A stretch of 64,000 nt of DNA from Gardnerella swidsinskii. Lineage in GTDB: Bacteria; Actinomycetota; Actinomycetes; Actinomycetales; Bifidobacteriaceae. Of the stretch, positions 1 through 9,206 are shown piece by piece. The translations under genes and the position numbers were made by a program. Numbering within the stretch: position 1 is the first letter of the stretch; the number at the start of each line of letters is the position of its first letter. The stretch covers positions 186,001-250,000 of the forward strand of contig NZ_QJVB01000002.1 of the NCBI RefSeq assembly GCF_003397705.1. Direction: 5' to 3'. The notes beneath the pieces were generated by a model, which saw nothing but the letters and a program-made list of their open reading frames with translations, was not told the DNA's origin and ran no database searches.

Positions 1-89
1 ATTTTTAATGTGCATAATGAATTTGTAAATCGCACAAATGCAAGCGCGTACGCAAGATCACACACAAGCCCATAAATTTTGATTTATAA

Positions 90-125
90 AATAAAAAGCG
101 CGCAATCTTTCGACTACGCGCTTAA
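90..125 (-). terminator. Rho-independent terminator after secG
   Basis: On the minus strand an AAGCGCG arm pairs with CGCGCTT across a 14-base loop, and a T-rich run follows directly. It begins about 10 bases after the secG stop codon and should end the tpiA/secG transcript. Confidence 0.7.
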
Positions 126-133
126 AAGAATAC

Positions 134-382
134 TTAGATAAGTGAGAACTTAGTCATAAGGTTCAAGGCAACAATAACAGCCACCCAAATCAACGCTATA
201 ATAACCGTCCAACGATTTAAGTTCTTTTCTGCAACACCAGAGCTACCAGCGTTCTTCGTTAAACCGCCGCCGAACATGTCGGAAAGGCCGCCGCCCTTGC
301 CCTTGTGCATCAAAATTAACAATGTGAGCAAAATGCTAGTGAGCACAAGCAACACCTGCAAAATAATCTTCACAGTGGACAC
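134..382 (-). CDS. secG: Preprotein translocase subunit SecG
   Basis: Small integral membrane subunit of the SecYEG translocon, which assists export of unfolded proteins. The 82-residue product has two hydrophobic segments (about residues 3-23 and 57-77) separated by a Gly-rich loop with the typical GKGGGLSDMFGGG motif. The frame opens further upstream with TTG, but that codon abuts the GGAGG ribosome-binding site. I therefore place the start at the GTG at 382, six bases after GGAGG. It follows tpiA on the same strand, as in other bifidobacteria (pgk-tpiA-secG). Confidence 0.92.
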   Translation of the reverse strand: MSTVKIILQVLLVLTSILLTLLILMHKGKGGGLSDMFGGGLTKNAGSSGVAEKNLNRWTVIIALIWVAVIVALNLMTKFSLI

Positions 383-443
383 AACCAACCTCCTGTTTTA
401 CAGTACTCAATTAAGTTTAATAATAACCTTTGACCGCTTAAGC

Positions 444-1250
444 TTATTTAGTCTCTAAACGTGTTTGCGCAGCCGTTAGTCGCACAATATTAGCAAGTTC
501 TTGCGCATCAAGAGAAGCACCACCAATTAAGAATCCATCGACATCTGGCTCCGCGATAAGACTTGAAGCATTAGAAGAAGTTACAGATCCGCCGTAAAGA
601 ATACGAACAGTATCTGCAACATCGTCACCGAACGTAACGCGCAAGTCTTCACGAATAGCCAATGCAGCTTCCTGAGCTGAGTTAGCAGTGGCAACCATAC
701 CCGTACCAATTGCCCAAACTGGCTCGTACGCAATAATTAAACGCTTAGCTTGCTTCGCATCCAAATCGCGCGTTACATCATGCACTTGCCCTACAGCAAA
801 ATCCAGCGCAACACCCTGTTGACGTTCTTTAAGACTTTCACCAACGCAAAGAATTGGCTGCATTCCTGCGGCAAGAACAGCTCGAACTTGATCAACTATA
901 TTTGCATCATCTTCAGGATGATACTTGCGTCTTTCAGAATGACCAACAATAACCATTGAACATCCAAGACTTGCAAGCATATCTGCAGAAACATCACCAG
1001 TAAAAGCACCTTGAGCAGTAACAGAAACAGCTTGAGCTCCGTACAATATTGGCAAATGGTCAGACTCAACAAGAACTTGCACGCTTCTTATTGAAGTAAA
1101 AGAAGGCATAAGTGCAATTTCACAATCGTGATAGTCGTAATGCGCGTCACGCAGTAGCCACGCAAATTTTTGTATAAAATGCGTTGCTTCGCGGTGATTG
1201 AAGTTCATTTTCCAATTACCTGCGACTAGCGGCTTTCTTTTAACAACCAT
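444..1250 (-). CDS. tpiA: Triosephosphate isomerase
   Basis: Interconverts dihydroxyacetone phosphate and glyceraldehyde 3-phosphate in the cytoplasm. The 268-residue product shows the N-terminal AGNWKMN motif with the catalytic Lys, the catalytic His in VGHSERR, the glutamate in AYEPVWAIGTG (which includes the mobile loop), and the phosphate-binding YGGSV and GFLIGGASL motifs near the C-terminus. The start is ATG at 1250, preceded by AAGGG. A GTG six bases further upstream overlaps that site and is less likely. It lies between pgk and secG, probably co-transcribed with them. Residues around 26-50 form a slightly longer N-terminal helix region than in E. coli TpiA. Confidence 0.95.
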   Translation of the reverse strand: MVVKRKPLVAGNWKMNFNHREATHFIQKFAWLLRDAHYDYHDCEIALMPSFTSIRSVQVLVESDHLPILYGAQAVSVTAQGAFTGDVSADMLASLGCSMVIVGHSERRKYHPEDDANIVDQVRAVLAAGMQPILCVGESLKERQQGVALDFAVGQVHDVTRDLDAKQAKRLIIAYEPVWAIGTGMVATANSAQEAALAIREDLRVTFGDDVADTVRILYGGSVTSSNASSLIAEPDVDGFLIGGASLDAQELANIVRLTAAQTRLETK

Positions 1251-1303
1251 AATCACCCTTAAAAATTGAGGATTGAAGATTAATAGTATTGCGCAAATTA
1301 GTG

Positions 1304-1356
1304 TTATGCCGACCTCGATTTACAAAACGGATTCATAAAATCGAAAGTCGGCATAA
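1304..1356. repeat. Imperfect inverted repeat in the pgk-tpiA gap
   Basis: TTATGCCGAC at one end is perfectly complementary to GTCGGCATAA at the other, and CGATTT/AAATCG pair further inside around a 16-base loop. There is no T run on either strand, so this is not a typical terminator. It lies in the 164-base gap between pgk and tpiA, where a hairpin could affect mRNA processing or stability. Confidence 0.6.
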
Positions 1357-1414
1357 GCGGAAATATTTAGTTTATACTTGCTCGCGTAAATACTACTTAC
1401 TCAAGCAATATTAC

Positions 1415-2620
1415 TTACTCAAGCACACTCAAACCTGGAAGAGTCTTGCCTTCCAAGAACTCGAGAGAAGCGCCGCCGCCAGTAGAAATGTGCGAGAAGC
1501 CATCTTCTGGGAATCCAAGGTTGCGCACTGCAGAAGCAGAATCACCACCGCCGACTATAGTGAAAGTGCCGTTCTTAGTTGCATCGACCAAGCCCTGAGC
1601 TACAGCGCGAGTACCGGCTGCAAACTCTGGAACCTCGAACACACCCATAGGACCGTTCCAAACAACAGTCTTGGAGTCAACAATCTTGTCGTGGAAAAGC
1701 TTCTGAGAGTCAGAACCAATATCCAAGCCCATCTTGTCTGCAGGAATAGCGTCTGCTGGAACTACTTCTGGAGCAACTGGAGTATCCCCTGCTGGGAAGC
1801 CAGCATTCACAACAATATCAGTTGGAAGCACAAGCTCAACGCCATTCTTCTTAGCGGTTTCAATGTATCCCTTAACCTTCTCGAGTTGATCCTCTTCAAG
1901 CAAAGAAGTACCAACTTCGTGACCCAAAGCCTTGAGGAATGTGAACACCATACCGCCGCCAATAACAAGACGATCAGCCTTAGAAAGCAAGTTTTCAATA
2001 ACGCCGAGCTTGTCGGAAACCTTAGAGCCGCCGAGAACAACAGTCAAAGGACGCTCTGGGTTTTCAGTTGCGCGAGAAAGTGCCTTAACTTCCTTTTCAA
2101 CAAGCAAGCCTGCAGCTGCTGGAAGATCGGCAGCAACATCGTAATTTGAACCCTGAGCGCGGTGCACAACACCAAAGCCGTCGGAAACAAACACTTCGCC
2201 AAGAGAAGCAATCTTCTTAGCGTAAGCTGCGCGCTCGGAAGCATCCTTGCTGGTTTCTTCCGCGTTGAAGCGCACATTTTCAAGCAAAACAACGTCGCCA
2301 TTATTCATGGCAGCTACCTTAGCTTGAGCATCTTCGCCGTAAGTGTCTGCAGCCAAAACAACATTTGTGCCGAGCAATTCACCCAAACGCTGCGCAACTG
2401 GAGCCAAGGAAAGCTCTGGAACAACCTGACCCTTTGGACGACCAAGGTGAGCCATCAAAATCACCTTAGCACCCTGCTCACGCAAAGCCTTAATGGTTGG
2501 TAAAGCAGCACGAATACGACCATCATCAGTAATCGTCGTACCCTTGAGAGGAACGTTAAAATCAGCGCGAACCAATACGCGCTTACCACTCAAATCTCCC
2601 AAATCTTTCAGTGTCTTCAT
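1415..2620 (-). CDS. pgk: Phosphoglycerate kinase
   Basis: Transfers phosphate from 1,3-bisphosphoglycerate to ADP, an ATP-yielding step of lower glycolysis and of the bifid shunt. The 401-residue product shows RADFNVPL and the [10 protein letters not shown] substrate-binding segment at the N-terminus, [13 protein letters not shown] and [10 protein letters not shown] in the middle, and WNGPMGVFE and the GGGDSASAV nucleotide-binding motif near the C-terminus. The frame extends 27 codons upstream, but ATG at 2620 is preceded by GGAAAGGA and begins [15 protein letters not shown], matching the usual length. The long upstream gap carries repeats (see 2783-2990 and 3070-3249). Confidence 0.96.
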   Translation of the reverse strand: MKTLKDLGDLSGKRVLVRADFNVPLKGTTITDDGRIRAALPTIKALREQGAKVILMAHLGRPKGQVVPELSLAPVAQRLGELLGTNVVLAADTYGEDAQAKVAAMNNGDVVLLENVRFNAEETSKDASERAAYAKKIASLGEVFVSDGFGVVHRAQGSNYDVAADLPAAAGLLVEKEVKALSRATENPERPLTVVLGGSKVSDKLGVIENLLSKADRLVIGGGMVFTFLKALGHEVGTSLLEEDQLEKVKGYIETAKKNGVELVLPTDIVVNAGFPAGDTPVAPEVVPADAIPADKMGLDIGSDSQKLFHDKIVDSKTVVWNGPMGVFEVPEFAAGTRAVAQGLVDATKNGTFTIVGGGDSASAVRNLGFPEDGFSHISTGGGASLEFLEGKTLPGLSVLE

Positions 2621-2782
2621 TGGTATCCTTTCCAAACCATATTGGCTTACCATATTTGACTTACATACTGGCTTACCGTGCCGGCTTACTTCGTTCAACA
2701 AAACGCAAAATCAGCCTCAAACATCAACACATTGCCGGGTGCAATTATACCGCACATCTTCAACAATCCCTATGAACAACGC

Positions 2783-2990
2783 AGCTTTGCACCAGTGCTC
2801 TGCTGACGTTGCGTCTGTAGCTTTGCAGTAATGCTTCTGCGAAAAGTGGTTTTGTAGCTTTGCAGTTGCGCTTTGCAAACGTTGCGTCTGAAGCTTTGCA
2901 GTAATGCTTTGCAAACGTCGACTATATGTTGCTTAGTGAACTTTGACATTAATGCTCTGCAGACGTTGAGTATTTATTGCTTGGCGAACA
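2783..2990. repeat. Five degenerate ~36-48 bp direct repeats upstream of pgk
   Basis: Units begin at about 2783, 2819, 2856, 2892 and 2939. Each opens with AGCTTTGCA (or a close variant), continues with a TAATGCT-like stretch, and then has GCAAACGTTG- or GCAGACGTTG-like sequence. The first three periods are 36-37 bases and the next is about 47. They lie in the 684-base non-coding gap between pgk and whiA. They are too diverged and too tightly packed to be a CRISPR array. Their function is unknown. Confidence 0.65.
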
Positions 2991-3069
2991 CTAACATCGG
3001 TGCTGCTGCACACTCCACACCAATCACTCTTCCTACCACACCAAAAACAACTGCGATTGGAATTAACGA

Positions 3070-3249
3070 GTGAGGGGTGGGTGTTGCTTGGTCGAGCAAT
3101 ATAAAAGCGGAACGATAGTAATAATCTTGTTGACGAATACTATTTTTGCAGAGAAAGTAAGTAAAAAACTAAACTTAACTACGCAACCGCTAAGTCCAAG
3201 TAAGGTATAAGAGCGGAGCGCTGCGAGACAAGTAACACCCACCGCTCAC
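3070..3249 (+). repeat. Structured dispersed repeat A, copy 1
   Basis: A 180-base non-coding element whose ends form a ~21-bp stem: GTGAG and TTGCTTG are fixed, and the bases between them pair across the element. A second copy lies on the opposite strand at 40810-40988, with nearly identical interior blocks such as GCTTGGTCGAGCAATATAAA, AAGTAAGTAAAAAACTAAAC and GGTATAAGAGCG. Between the two copies the central stem bases differ (GGGTGGGTG here, CAATGGAAA there), yet the opposite arm has changed to match. A TTGCT/AGCAA mini-hairpin lies just inside the left end. No ORF is conserved. It is a candidate structured RNA or a hairpin-type mobile repeat; I do not recognise the family. Confidence 0.8.
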
Positions 3250-3304
3250 AGCCACATAAAAAAACCCGCCAGCCAATACAGCTACAAACCACGCAAAATC
3301 AGCA

Positions 3305-4252
3305 TTAAAGCTGCTGCATACGCGACTTCTCAACCTTCGCTGAAAGCTGCAAAAGTCTACGAATTCGCCCTGCAATCGCATCCTTTGTAATAGGAGGATC
3401 AGCCAAGTGACCAAGCTCTTCCAAACTTGCGTCGCTATGCTCAAGACGAAGCTTTCCAGCCATCAACAAATTATCTGGAATATCGTCGCCCAAAATATCG
3501 AATGCGTGACGAACCTTTTCGCATGCCTCAGCAGCAGCCTTAGCACTACGACGCATATTCGCATCGTCAAAATTAGCCAAACGGTTTGCTTTTCCGCGAG
3601 CTTCACCGTCCGAACGCTTACCGGTCCATTCGCGAGCAGAACGAGGAGCACCAATCAAAATCAACATTCGCTCAATTGCGTCAGAATCGCGCAACGTCAC
3701 TCGCTCAGAGCTACGAACCTGACGAGCCTTGGCGCTAATGCCAAGTCGCGCCGCCATAGTTTGCAAAGCATTTGCAGCCTCATGAGTTGGGCAAACAACT
3801 TCCAAATAGCTAGCTTTGCCAGGGTCGGAAATAGCACCGTGAGCCAAGAAAGCACCACGCCAAGCTGCTTTGATTTGGGCGATACTTCCACCAACAATCT
3901 CAGGTGCAAGACCTGCAACAATTCTCATACGTCGATCAAGAAGACCAGATTGCAAAGCCAGTGCTGCAGCACCACGCTCAACTACCACGTCATAGCGAAC
4001 TACAGTGCCCGTAGGAGTTTGCCGAGAAACTTGAGCAATTGTTGCTTCCCTCTGGAAATAAGTTTTCAATACCTCAACAAGCCACTGAGCTGCGCGCTGA
4101 GAATCCAACTGAGCGCGAATAACAGCTTGATTATTTACTGGCCTTAAGCCGCCAGCAAAGCGCATCATTGCTGCAGCTTGAGCCATAATGACAGTCGGGA
4201 GCTCATTGTTGTTTGAAACGAGTTCATTTTTGACGTCGTCAAGAAGAGCCAA
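3305..4252 (-). CDS. whiA: WhiA sporulation-type transcription regulator
   Basis: Conserved Gram-positive DNA-binding protein. In Streptomyces it acts with WhiB in sporulation; in non-sporulating bacteria it is linked to cell division and chromosome organisation. The 315-residue product has the WhiA N-terminal LAGLIDADG-like domain and a C-terminal helix-turn-helix segment ([29 protein letters not shown] region). The frame is open to 4381, but TTG at 4252 gives the usual [12 protein letters not shown] beginning and is preceded by GGAGG eight bases upstream, so I choose it. It follows rapZ. The yvcK gene usually found between them is absent here. Confidence 0.9.
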   Translation of the reverse strand: MALLDDVKNELVSNNNELPTVIMAQAAAMMRFAGGLRPVNNQAVIRAQLDSQRAAQWLVEVLKTYFQREATIAQVSRQTPTGTVVRYDVVVERGAAALALQSGLLDRRMRIVAGLAPEIVGGSIAQIKAAWRGAFLAHGAISDPGKASYLEVVCPTHEAANALQTMAARLGISAKARQVRSSERVTLRDSDAIERMLILIGAPRSAREWTGKRSDGEARGKANRLANFDDANMRRSAKAAAEACEKVRHAFDILGDDIPDNLLMAGKLRLEHSDASLEELGHLADPPITKDAIAGRIRRLLQLSAKVEKSRMQQL

Positions 4253-4541
4253 GGGACAACCTCCTACTTTTGTTCTTCTTAAAATATGAGTGCTGTTGGG
4301 TACTTGCATGATGCTGTGGCACACGACATGCCCGGCTTTCTGTGATACAGAATACGTTGGACATTTTACCGGTTTTTGCACATGCTTTACATGCTTTTAG
4401 TACAAGATTTTTTATATTTTATATAATTTACACAATTTTTATTTAATTTTTTAATTAATTTTAATTGATTAGTTTCATAATCGCATTTCACTACTTTACT
4501 TTTTCACTACTTTACTTTTTGCTACTTTACTTCTCCACTTA
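4253..4541. other. AT-rich gap between rapZ and whiA with a 16-bp tandem repeat
   Basis: The gap is extremely AT-rich and I see no gene in it. From 4489 to about 4534 it holds three head-to-tail copies of a 16-base unit close to CACTACTTTACTTTTT. In many actinobacteria yvcK occupies this position, but no recognisable remnant of it is visible. Confidence 0.6.
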
Positions 4542-5501
4542 TTATGATCTTCTCTGTAGCTCTCTTGCAGATACTGTAACTTGCAAACCGTGCAATCTCA
4601 AACGTCTAGCAAGCTCAATACTTACGGCAACAGAACGATGCTGACCGCCAGTACATCCTACAGCAATAGTCACGTAATGCTTGTCTTCTTTAGCGAATCC
4701 GTCGATAGCTGTAAGAAGCGCATTTTCGTAAGAATCTAAGAATGTAATTGCCGCAGAATTCGATAAAACATAATCTTGCACAGCTTGATCCTTACCTGTA
4801 AGCTCCCTTAATTCAGGAACCCAGAAAGGATTCGGCAAAAATCGCATATCGGCAACAAAATCAGCGTCCATTGGCATGCCGTATTTAAATCCAAAGCTGA
4901 AAATATGCACAGAAACAGTAGAAGAGCCTTTTCCAAGCAATCCTTCGTAAAGCTTTGTAGAAAGTTGGTGAATACTAAGTGCAGAAGTATCGATAATAAT
5001 ATTTGCGCAATCTTTCAGATGACTGAGCAGCTCTCGCTCTTCTAGAATACCGTCAATAAGTCTGCCACCGCGCTGCAAAGGATGCGGTCTACGCACAGAC
5101 TCGTAACGCTTGATAAGCACAGCATCTGAAGCATCTAGAAACAGAATTCGCGTTTTTACACCAAGGTCATCAATATGCGCAAGAACTGCAAACAGGTCGT
5201 CGAAATATCCTCTAGAACGCACGTCAATAACAGCAGCAAGCTTATGCACTTTAGAACCGGATGAAGTCATCATATCTACTAGCGGTATGAGCAGTTTTGG
5301 CGGAAGATTATCGATAACATACCATCCCATATCTTCCAACGCGTTAGCAGCGTGCGAGCGCCCAGCTCCGCTCATGCCTGTAATTAGCATAACTTCAAAT
5401 CTGTCAGATAGTTGCATACTAGTCGACGCGGAACGTTGCGTAGTATGTTGCGCATCACGTTGCACATCACTTTGCGTAGTATGTTGCGTATTATCGCTCA
5501 T
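4542..5501 (-). CDS. rapZ: RapZ-family nucleotide-binding protein
   Basis: P-loop protein of the RapZ/YvcJ family. E. coli RapZ is an RNA-binding adaptor controlling glucosamine-6-phosphate synthase; the role in actinobacteria is not settled. The 319-residue product has a Walker A motif GMSGAGRS (Arg in place of Lys, as I recall from other actinobacterial members), the DMGWYVIDNLPPKLL block, and the C-terminal signature AVGCTGGQHRSVAVS. The first ~28 residues are a Thr/Gln-rich tail with repeated QHTTQ units, encoded by short DNA repeats and probably disordered. ATG at 5501 has AGGAGG upstream and overlaps the aroE stop codon (ATGA), which implies translational coupling. Confidence 0.9.
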   Translation of the reverse strand: MSDNTQHTTQSDVQRDAQHTTQRSASTSMQLSDRFEVMLITGMSGAGRSHAANALEDMGWYVIDNLPPKLLIPLVDMMTSSGSKVHKLAAVIDVRSRGYFDDLFAVLAHIDDLGVKTRILFLDASDAVLIKRYESVRRPHPLQRGGRLIDGILEERELLSHLKDCANIIIDTSALSIHQLSTKLYEGLLGKGSSTVSVHIFSFGFKYGMPMDADFVADMRFLPNPFWVPELRELTGKDQAVQDYVLSNSAAITFLDSYENALLTAIDGFAKEDKHYVTIAVGCTGGQHRSVAVSIELARRLRLHGLQVTVSARELQRRS

Positions 5502-6691
5502 AATGCCTCCTGTAAGGCTTTTCGCATGAGACTACTTACGTCATCGTAATATCTAGCCTTGTCAGCACTAGGTTTATAACCAAGCTCAGAACCAGTCTCA
5601 GCACAATCCTCAGCGCAAGTCTTAGCACAATTCCCAAAATTTTCTTTAGATTGCCTGTACTCAATCGTCATAAGACTTACTTGTGCTAAAGCTTGTTGCA
5701 AAAGCATTTCTTCTCCGCCAATAGCGCAACCGTATTGTTGCCATACACTAAGTAGCATGCTTGGGCGAGGATCGTAAACTACGTCAAGCAATGTTCCTAA
5801 TTTCGTTTGATTATTCGCACTATCTTGACAGTACGCTTTCAACGCAAGCGCAATTGGATCTGCTACATGCGCTGGAACTGTGCTTATGACTATGTCTGCT
5901 TCTGCGATTGCACGAACAGCTTCGAGTGAATTTAAAGATTTCAAAATGAGAGATTTATCACATTCTGACAATTTTTCTGCACTCAATTTTTCTGCGCTAT
6001 AGTCTGCAAATTTTGAAAATACTTCTTCGCTTATTGTTGGGAACTCAATACCTTGCACAGGCTCATACATAGCGTCATTTTCTTCGCTTTTATTATTTTG
6101 ACCTATGCTTATTTTATTTGGAAAATCAGCGCAATACTTTTGTATAAGATTATTAAAACGTTCAACGCCTTTTACACTACCGTCATCTTCAGTTCTAGCA
6201 ACAACTTGCACTTGCTCAAGCTTTGCTACTTGCGCAATTTCAATTAAAGCTGCCAATGCAGAGGACGCAGTGTTGCCACTGCCAATAATAACAGCCTTTT
6301 TTACTTCGCATATACGCTCATGTAATGCTTGCATAAATGTTATTAATATGCCACTTACGTCAGTGTTGTATAGCTTTATTTGCGATTGCGAAGCGGTTGC
6401 TGGGTTGCTAGTAAAAACTGCAGTATTTGCCACGTTAAGCGCGCGCGACCAGTAGTCGCAAGGTGTACCGAGTTTCATTACGGTTTTTTTAAGCGGCATA
6501 GTAAGGCTTAAGCCTTTCCAAGAATCGTCAAGATGCGCAATAAAATCGCGAAGCTCTGTTTCGCTTACTTTTTCCTTACTATATTGCCAATTTGTAAGAC
6601 CTAAAACCTTATAAGCCGTGTTGTGAAGCACAGGAGACAGCGAATGCGAAATAGGATCTCCCAAAACTGCGCAATGATATGTTTTTAACAT
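5498..6691 (-). CDS. aroE: Shikimate dehydrogenase (enlarged)
   Basis: Reduces 3-dehydroshikimate to shikimate with NADPH in aromatic amino acid synthesis. It shows the substrate-binding SLSPVLHN motif near residue 17, LTMPLKK with the catalytic Lys, and the nucleotide-binding GSGNTASSAL motif. At 397 residues it is about 100 longer than usual. The excess is a charged, low-complexity stretch (about residues 180-260) inserted in the NADP domain between the ARTE strand and the segment ADIVISTVP, plus an Ala/Cys/Glu-rich stretch near the C-terminus. The ATG is preceded by AGGGGAGAG. It follows priA by 22 bases and overlaps rapZ. Confidence 0.85.
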   Translation of the reverse strand: MLKTYHCAVLGDPISHSLSPVLHNTAYKVLGLTNWQYSKEKVSETELRDFIAHLDDSWKGLSLTMPLKKTVMKLGTPCDYWSRALNVANTAVFTSNPATASQSQIKLYNTDVSGILITFMQALHERICEVKKAVIIGSGNTASSALAALIEIAQVAKLEQVQVVARTEDDGSVKGVERFNNLIQKYCADFPNKISIGQNNKSEENDAMYEPVQGIEFPTISEEVFSKFADYSAEKLSAEKLSECDKSLILKSLNSLEAVRAIAEADIVISTVPAHVADPIALALKAYCQDSANNQTKLGTLLDVVYDPRPSMLLSVWQQYGCAIGGEEMLLQQALAQVSLMTIEYRQSKENFGNCAKTCAEDCAETGSELGYKPSADKARYYDDVSSLMRKALQEAL

Positions 6692-6713
6692 TTTTCTCTC
6701 CCCTATTAGTAAG

Positions 6714-9134
6714 TTAGTACGCTAATAAATCTTTTGGATCAACACAAAAACGCAACTCTCCTGCAGCACGTGTTGCTACGTGACGAGCTACTTCCTTGTG
6801 CAATCGGTTCACTAATTCTTGTCTTAAATAAAGCGGAACTCTTACTACAGCTTTTACACGGTCGTAAATATCGTCAAAATGCTGGTATCTGTCTGTAACA
6901 GGCGGATGCATTGGAACAATTCCTAATAATGGAGAAATTGCTGAAAAATCAGCATCTTGACTACTTTCGCACCCAAGATTTTCTTGCATTGCACCAATGT
7001 TTTCAAGCGCACGCATAACCGCATCACGAGCACCCCATACGCATGCTGCAGTTACACAAGGCGGCAATATTGCTTGAGCTCTTTCTGAAAGCTCATTGCA
7101 AGAAAGTTGAGTCGTATCCCACAATGTAAGCGCACGCGCAAGAACAGGATACGTTTCGCCAATCAAAAGCACACTTCCTCCGCGCGCTCTAGGAGCACAT
7201 AAAGCAGAAGCTTTCATCCACGAATTAAGTGTATCTATTCGCGCATCAAGCCCCGAAGCGTACAAACTTACCCACGTATCGAGTATTGCTACAACACCAT
7301 ATTCTCCGTTACAATTTGCGTCTTGCGTTTGTACGCGAGGCTCACATCCAGGAGTTGCAACAACAATTACAGGTTTTTCATCAATACACTGGATAATTCC
7401 GTTCGGTTGGTGTTGTGACGAAATAATAATAGGCACGTTGCGAAATAGTTTAGATAATTCTTCTGCAACACCAGCAGCGCCAACTTGTATAACTCGCATA
7501 TTGCTACTGCCACAATTAGAACAAGACCAATTTATTGCACTAGCACCACACCACGAGCAACGTGCTGTTTGCTGACTATTTGCAACATCGAGAGGCCCGG
7601 TACATCGTCTACAGCGCGCTTGACGTTTGCAAGAAGAGCATATAGCCGATTGCGTCACACCATCTTGCGCAATAGAAAGCAGCACAGGCTTACCATCCGA
7701 AAGAGCATCATTAATAGCTCTTACTGCGCTATGCGGTATGCGAGCGCCAATACTTGGGTCAGCTAATTTCAATAAAGCTTCACGATTAAGCCAACGAACC
7801 CACGGAACTAACTTTTCGCGAGCAAGTTTACTCGCACTTACAGGGATGCTAGATCCGCTTATTGTTTCAGCAGTTTTAGCAGATTGAGTAGTTTGAATAA
7901 CTTTAGTAGTTTGAACAGATTGCTCACCTTGCGCATCTTGCGCATTTGACATATAGCAGTCTACTTCACTTTGACTAAGCGCGCTTCTGGAATACGACAT
8001 TGACACAAATACGCCGCCATGCCTTTTCGCACGAAGTCGCATAACTCCACGCGCTTGAGCATACGGCATCATGCCATCAGCATATTGGTACGCGCAATCT
8101 TCAACAATCGCAAATAAAGCATCTCCCTCAACTGGAGCATACATTGCAGCTCTAGTGCCAAGAACGCAAGGAACTATTCCGGACGCGATTGCACGCCAAG
8201 CTCTATATCTATCAGCTGGAGGATCCGCAGCACAAAGTCGAGCTACATCGCCATCAAAACTTCCAGCAGAAAAACCACGATGATTCTCACTGACACGCTT
8301 ATATGGCTTTAATCCGTAAACCATTAGCGCGCGCATTACATCATTTACTTCTCTTAGCGTCGGCAAAACTACAACAGCTTGCTTACACGCGCTTAAAGCA
8401 GTGACAATCATCCACGCTAAATCTTGTGCAAGTCGGCAAGAACCTGGTAAAGCGTCTACAATAAAAGATTGAGAAGAATTATTTTCTGCTTGCTTGACTA
8501 ATTGATTTTCTGTTTTATTTTCACTAAAACTTGCGTCAATAGATTTTTTGATTAATGCATTGTATAAAATATTTGCATTTTCGTAATCATAAATCATGCG
8601 AGAAGTTGTAGCGTAACCTGGGTTTGTATTGTTATCGTTTTGCAAACGCTTCTTAAGATTTTCACGCCACTGTTTTCTGCGTTGCAAGCGTATGTTGTCA
8701 AAAACTTCCTCATGCTCAACACGAGCTACGCGTTGAGGCACAGCAAGACGCAAAATATTTGAGCTAGTTCCACCATAAGCTTTAGCTATGGCGTCAATAT
8801 CGTCTCGCAAAGATTTAGAAAGCAAAACATCTGAAGGAAACACGCGCTCTAAAAATCTTAAAGCAGTATGAGGGGTGTCTGTATGCGAAGAACGAGACCA
8901 AATAACTCCAGTGAGCTTTTGTGCTCCAAAACGAACGCGTACAAACGCCCCAGGCTGAGCAGATTCATCTTGATCTTGCGATATCAAGTAATCAAAAGTA
9001 CGACCTAAATGTGAAGCTTGAACATCAAGCATCACATGCGCAATAGGGCATTCATTAGCAGGCACTAGAGAAACAGCATTGCGCTTACGTCTTGTTTTAC
9101 GCGCTAAGCCGTCTAGCGAAGGTTGCTCTGCCAT
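6714..9134 (-). CDS. priA: PriA-like primosomal protein N' (ATPase motifs eroded)
   Basis: Related to the replication-restart protein PriA. The 806-residue product keeps the N-terminal DNA-binding domain (VMLDVQASHLGRTFDYLI region) and the central zinc-binding cysteines (CSSCKRQARCRRC and CSWC/CSNC pairs around residues 500-550). The Walker A position reads PGSCRLAQ instead of GxTGSGKT, and the DEEH box reads EDCA, so helicase activity is unlikely. As far as I know this is common in actinobacterial PriA. A Thr/Gln-rich stretch (about residues 400-425) is probably a linker. It follows metK, the usual actinobacterial order. Confidence 0.82.
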   Translation of the reverse strand: MAEQPSLDGLARKTRRKRNAVSLVPANECPIAHVMLDVQASHLGRTFDYLISQDQDESAQPGAFVRVRFGAQKLTGVIWSRSSHTDTPHTALRFLERVFPSDVLLSKSLRDDIDAIAKAYGGTSSNILRLAVPQRVARVEHEEVFDNIRLQRRKQWRENLKKRLQNDNNTNPGYATTSRMIYDYENANILYNALIKKSIDASFSENKTENQLVKQAENNSSQSFIVDALPGSCRLAQDLAWMIVTALSACKQAVVVLPTLREVNDVMRALMVYGLKPYKRVSENHRGFSAGSFDGDVARLCAADPPADRYRAWRAIASGIVPCVLGTRAAMYAPVEGDALFAIVEDCAYQYADGMMPYAQARGVMRLRAKRHGGVFVSMSYSRSALSQSEVDCYMSNAQDAQGEQSVQTTKVIQTTQSAKTAETISGSSIPVSASKLAREKLVPWVRWLNREALLKLADPSIGARIPHSAVRAINDALSDGKPVLLSIAQDGVTQSAICSSCKRQARCRRCTGPLDVANSQQTARCSWCGASAINWSCSNCGSSNMRVIQVGAAGVAEELSKLFRNVPIIISSQHQPNGIIQCIDEKPVIVVATPGCEPRVQTQDANCNGEYGVVAILDTWVSLYASGLDARIDTLNSWMKASALCAPRARGGSVLLIGETYPVLARALTLWDTTQLSCNELSERAQAILPPCVTAACVWGARDAVMRALENIGAMQENLGCESSQDADFSAISPLLGIVPMHPPVTDRYQHFDDIYDRVKAVVRVPLYLRQELVNRLHKEVARHVATRAAGELRFCVDPKDLLAY

Positions 9135-9206
9135 AAATAACCCTTAGTTTTACTTGAATTACATCACATAATTACTGTTATTTTACAGCAAAATTTATCA
9201 ATAAAA

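Noticed and set aside
2783..2990. Possible CRISPR array (repeats of ~36 bases)
   Set aside because: Units are adjacent and diverged, there are no unique spacers, and no cas genes are present.
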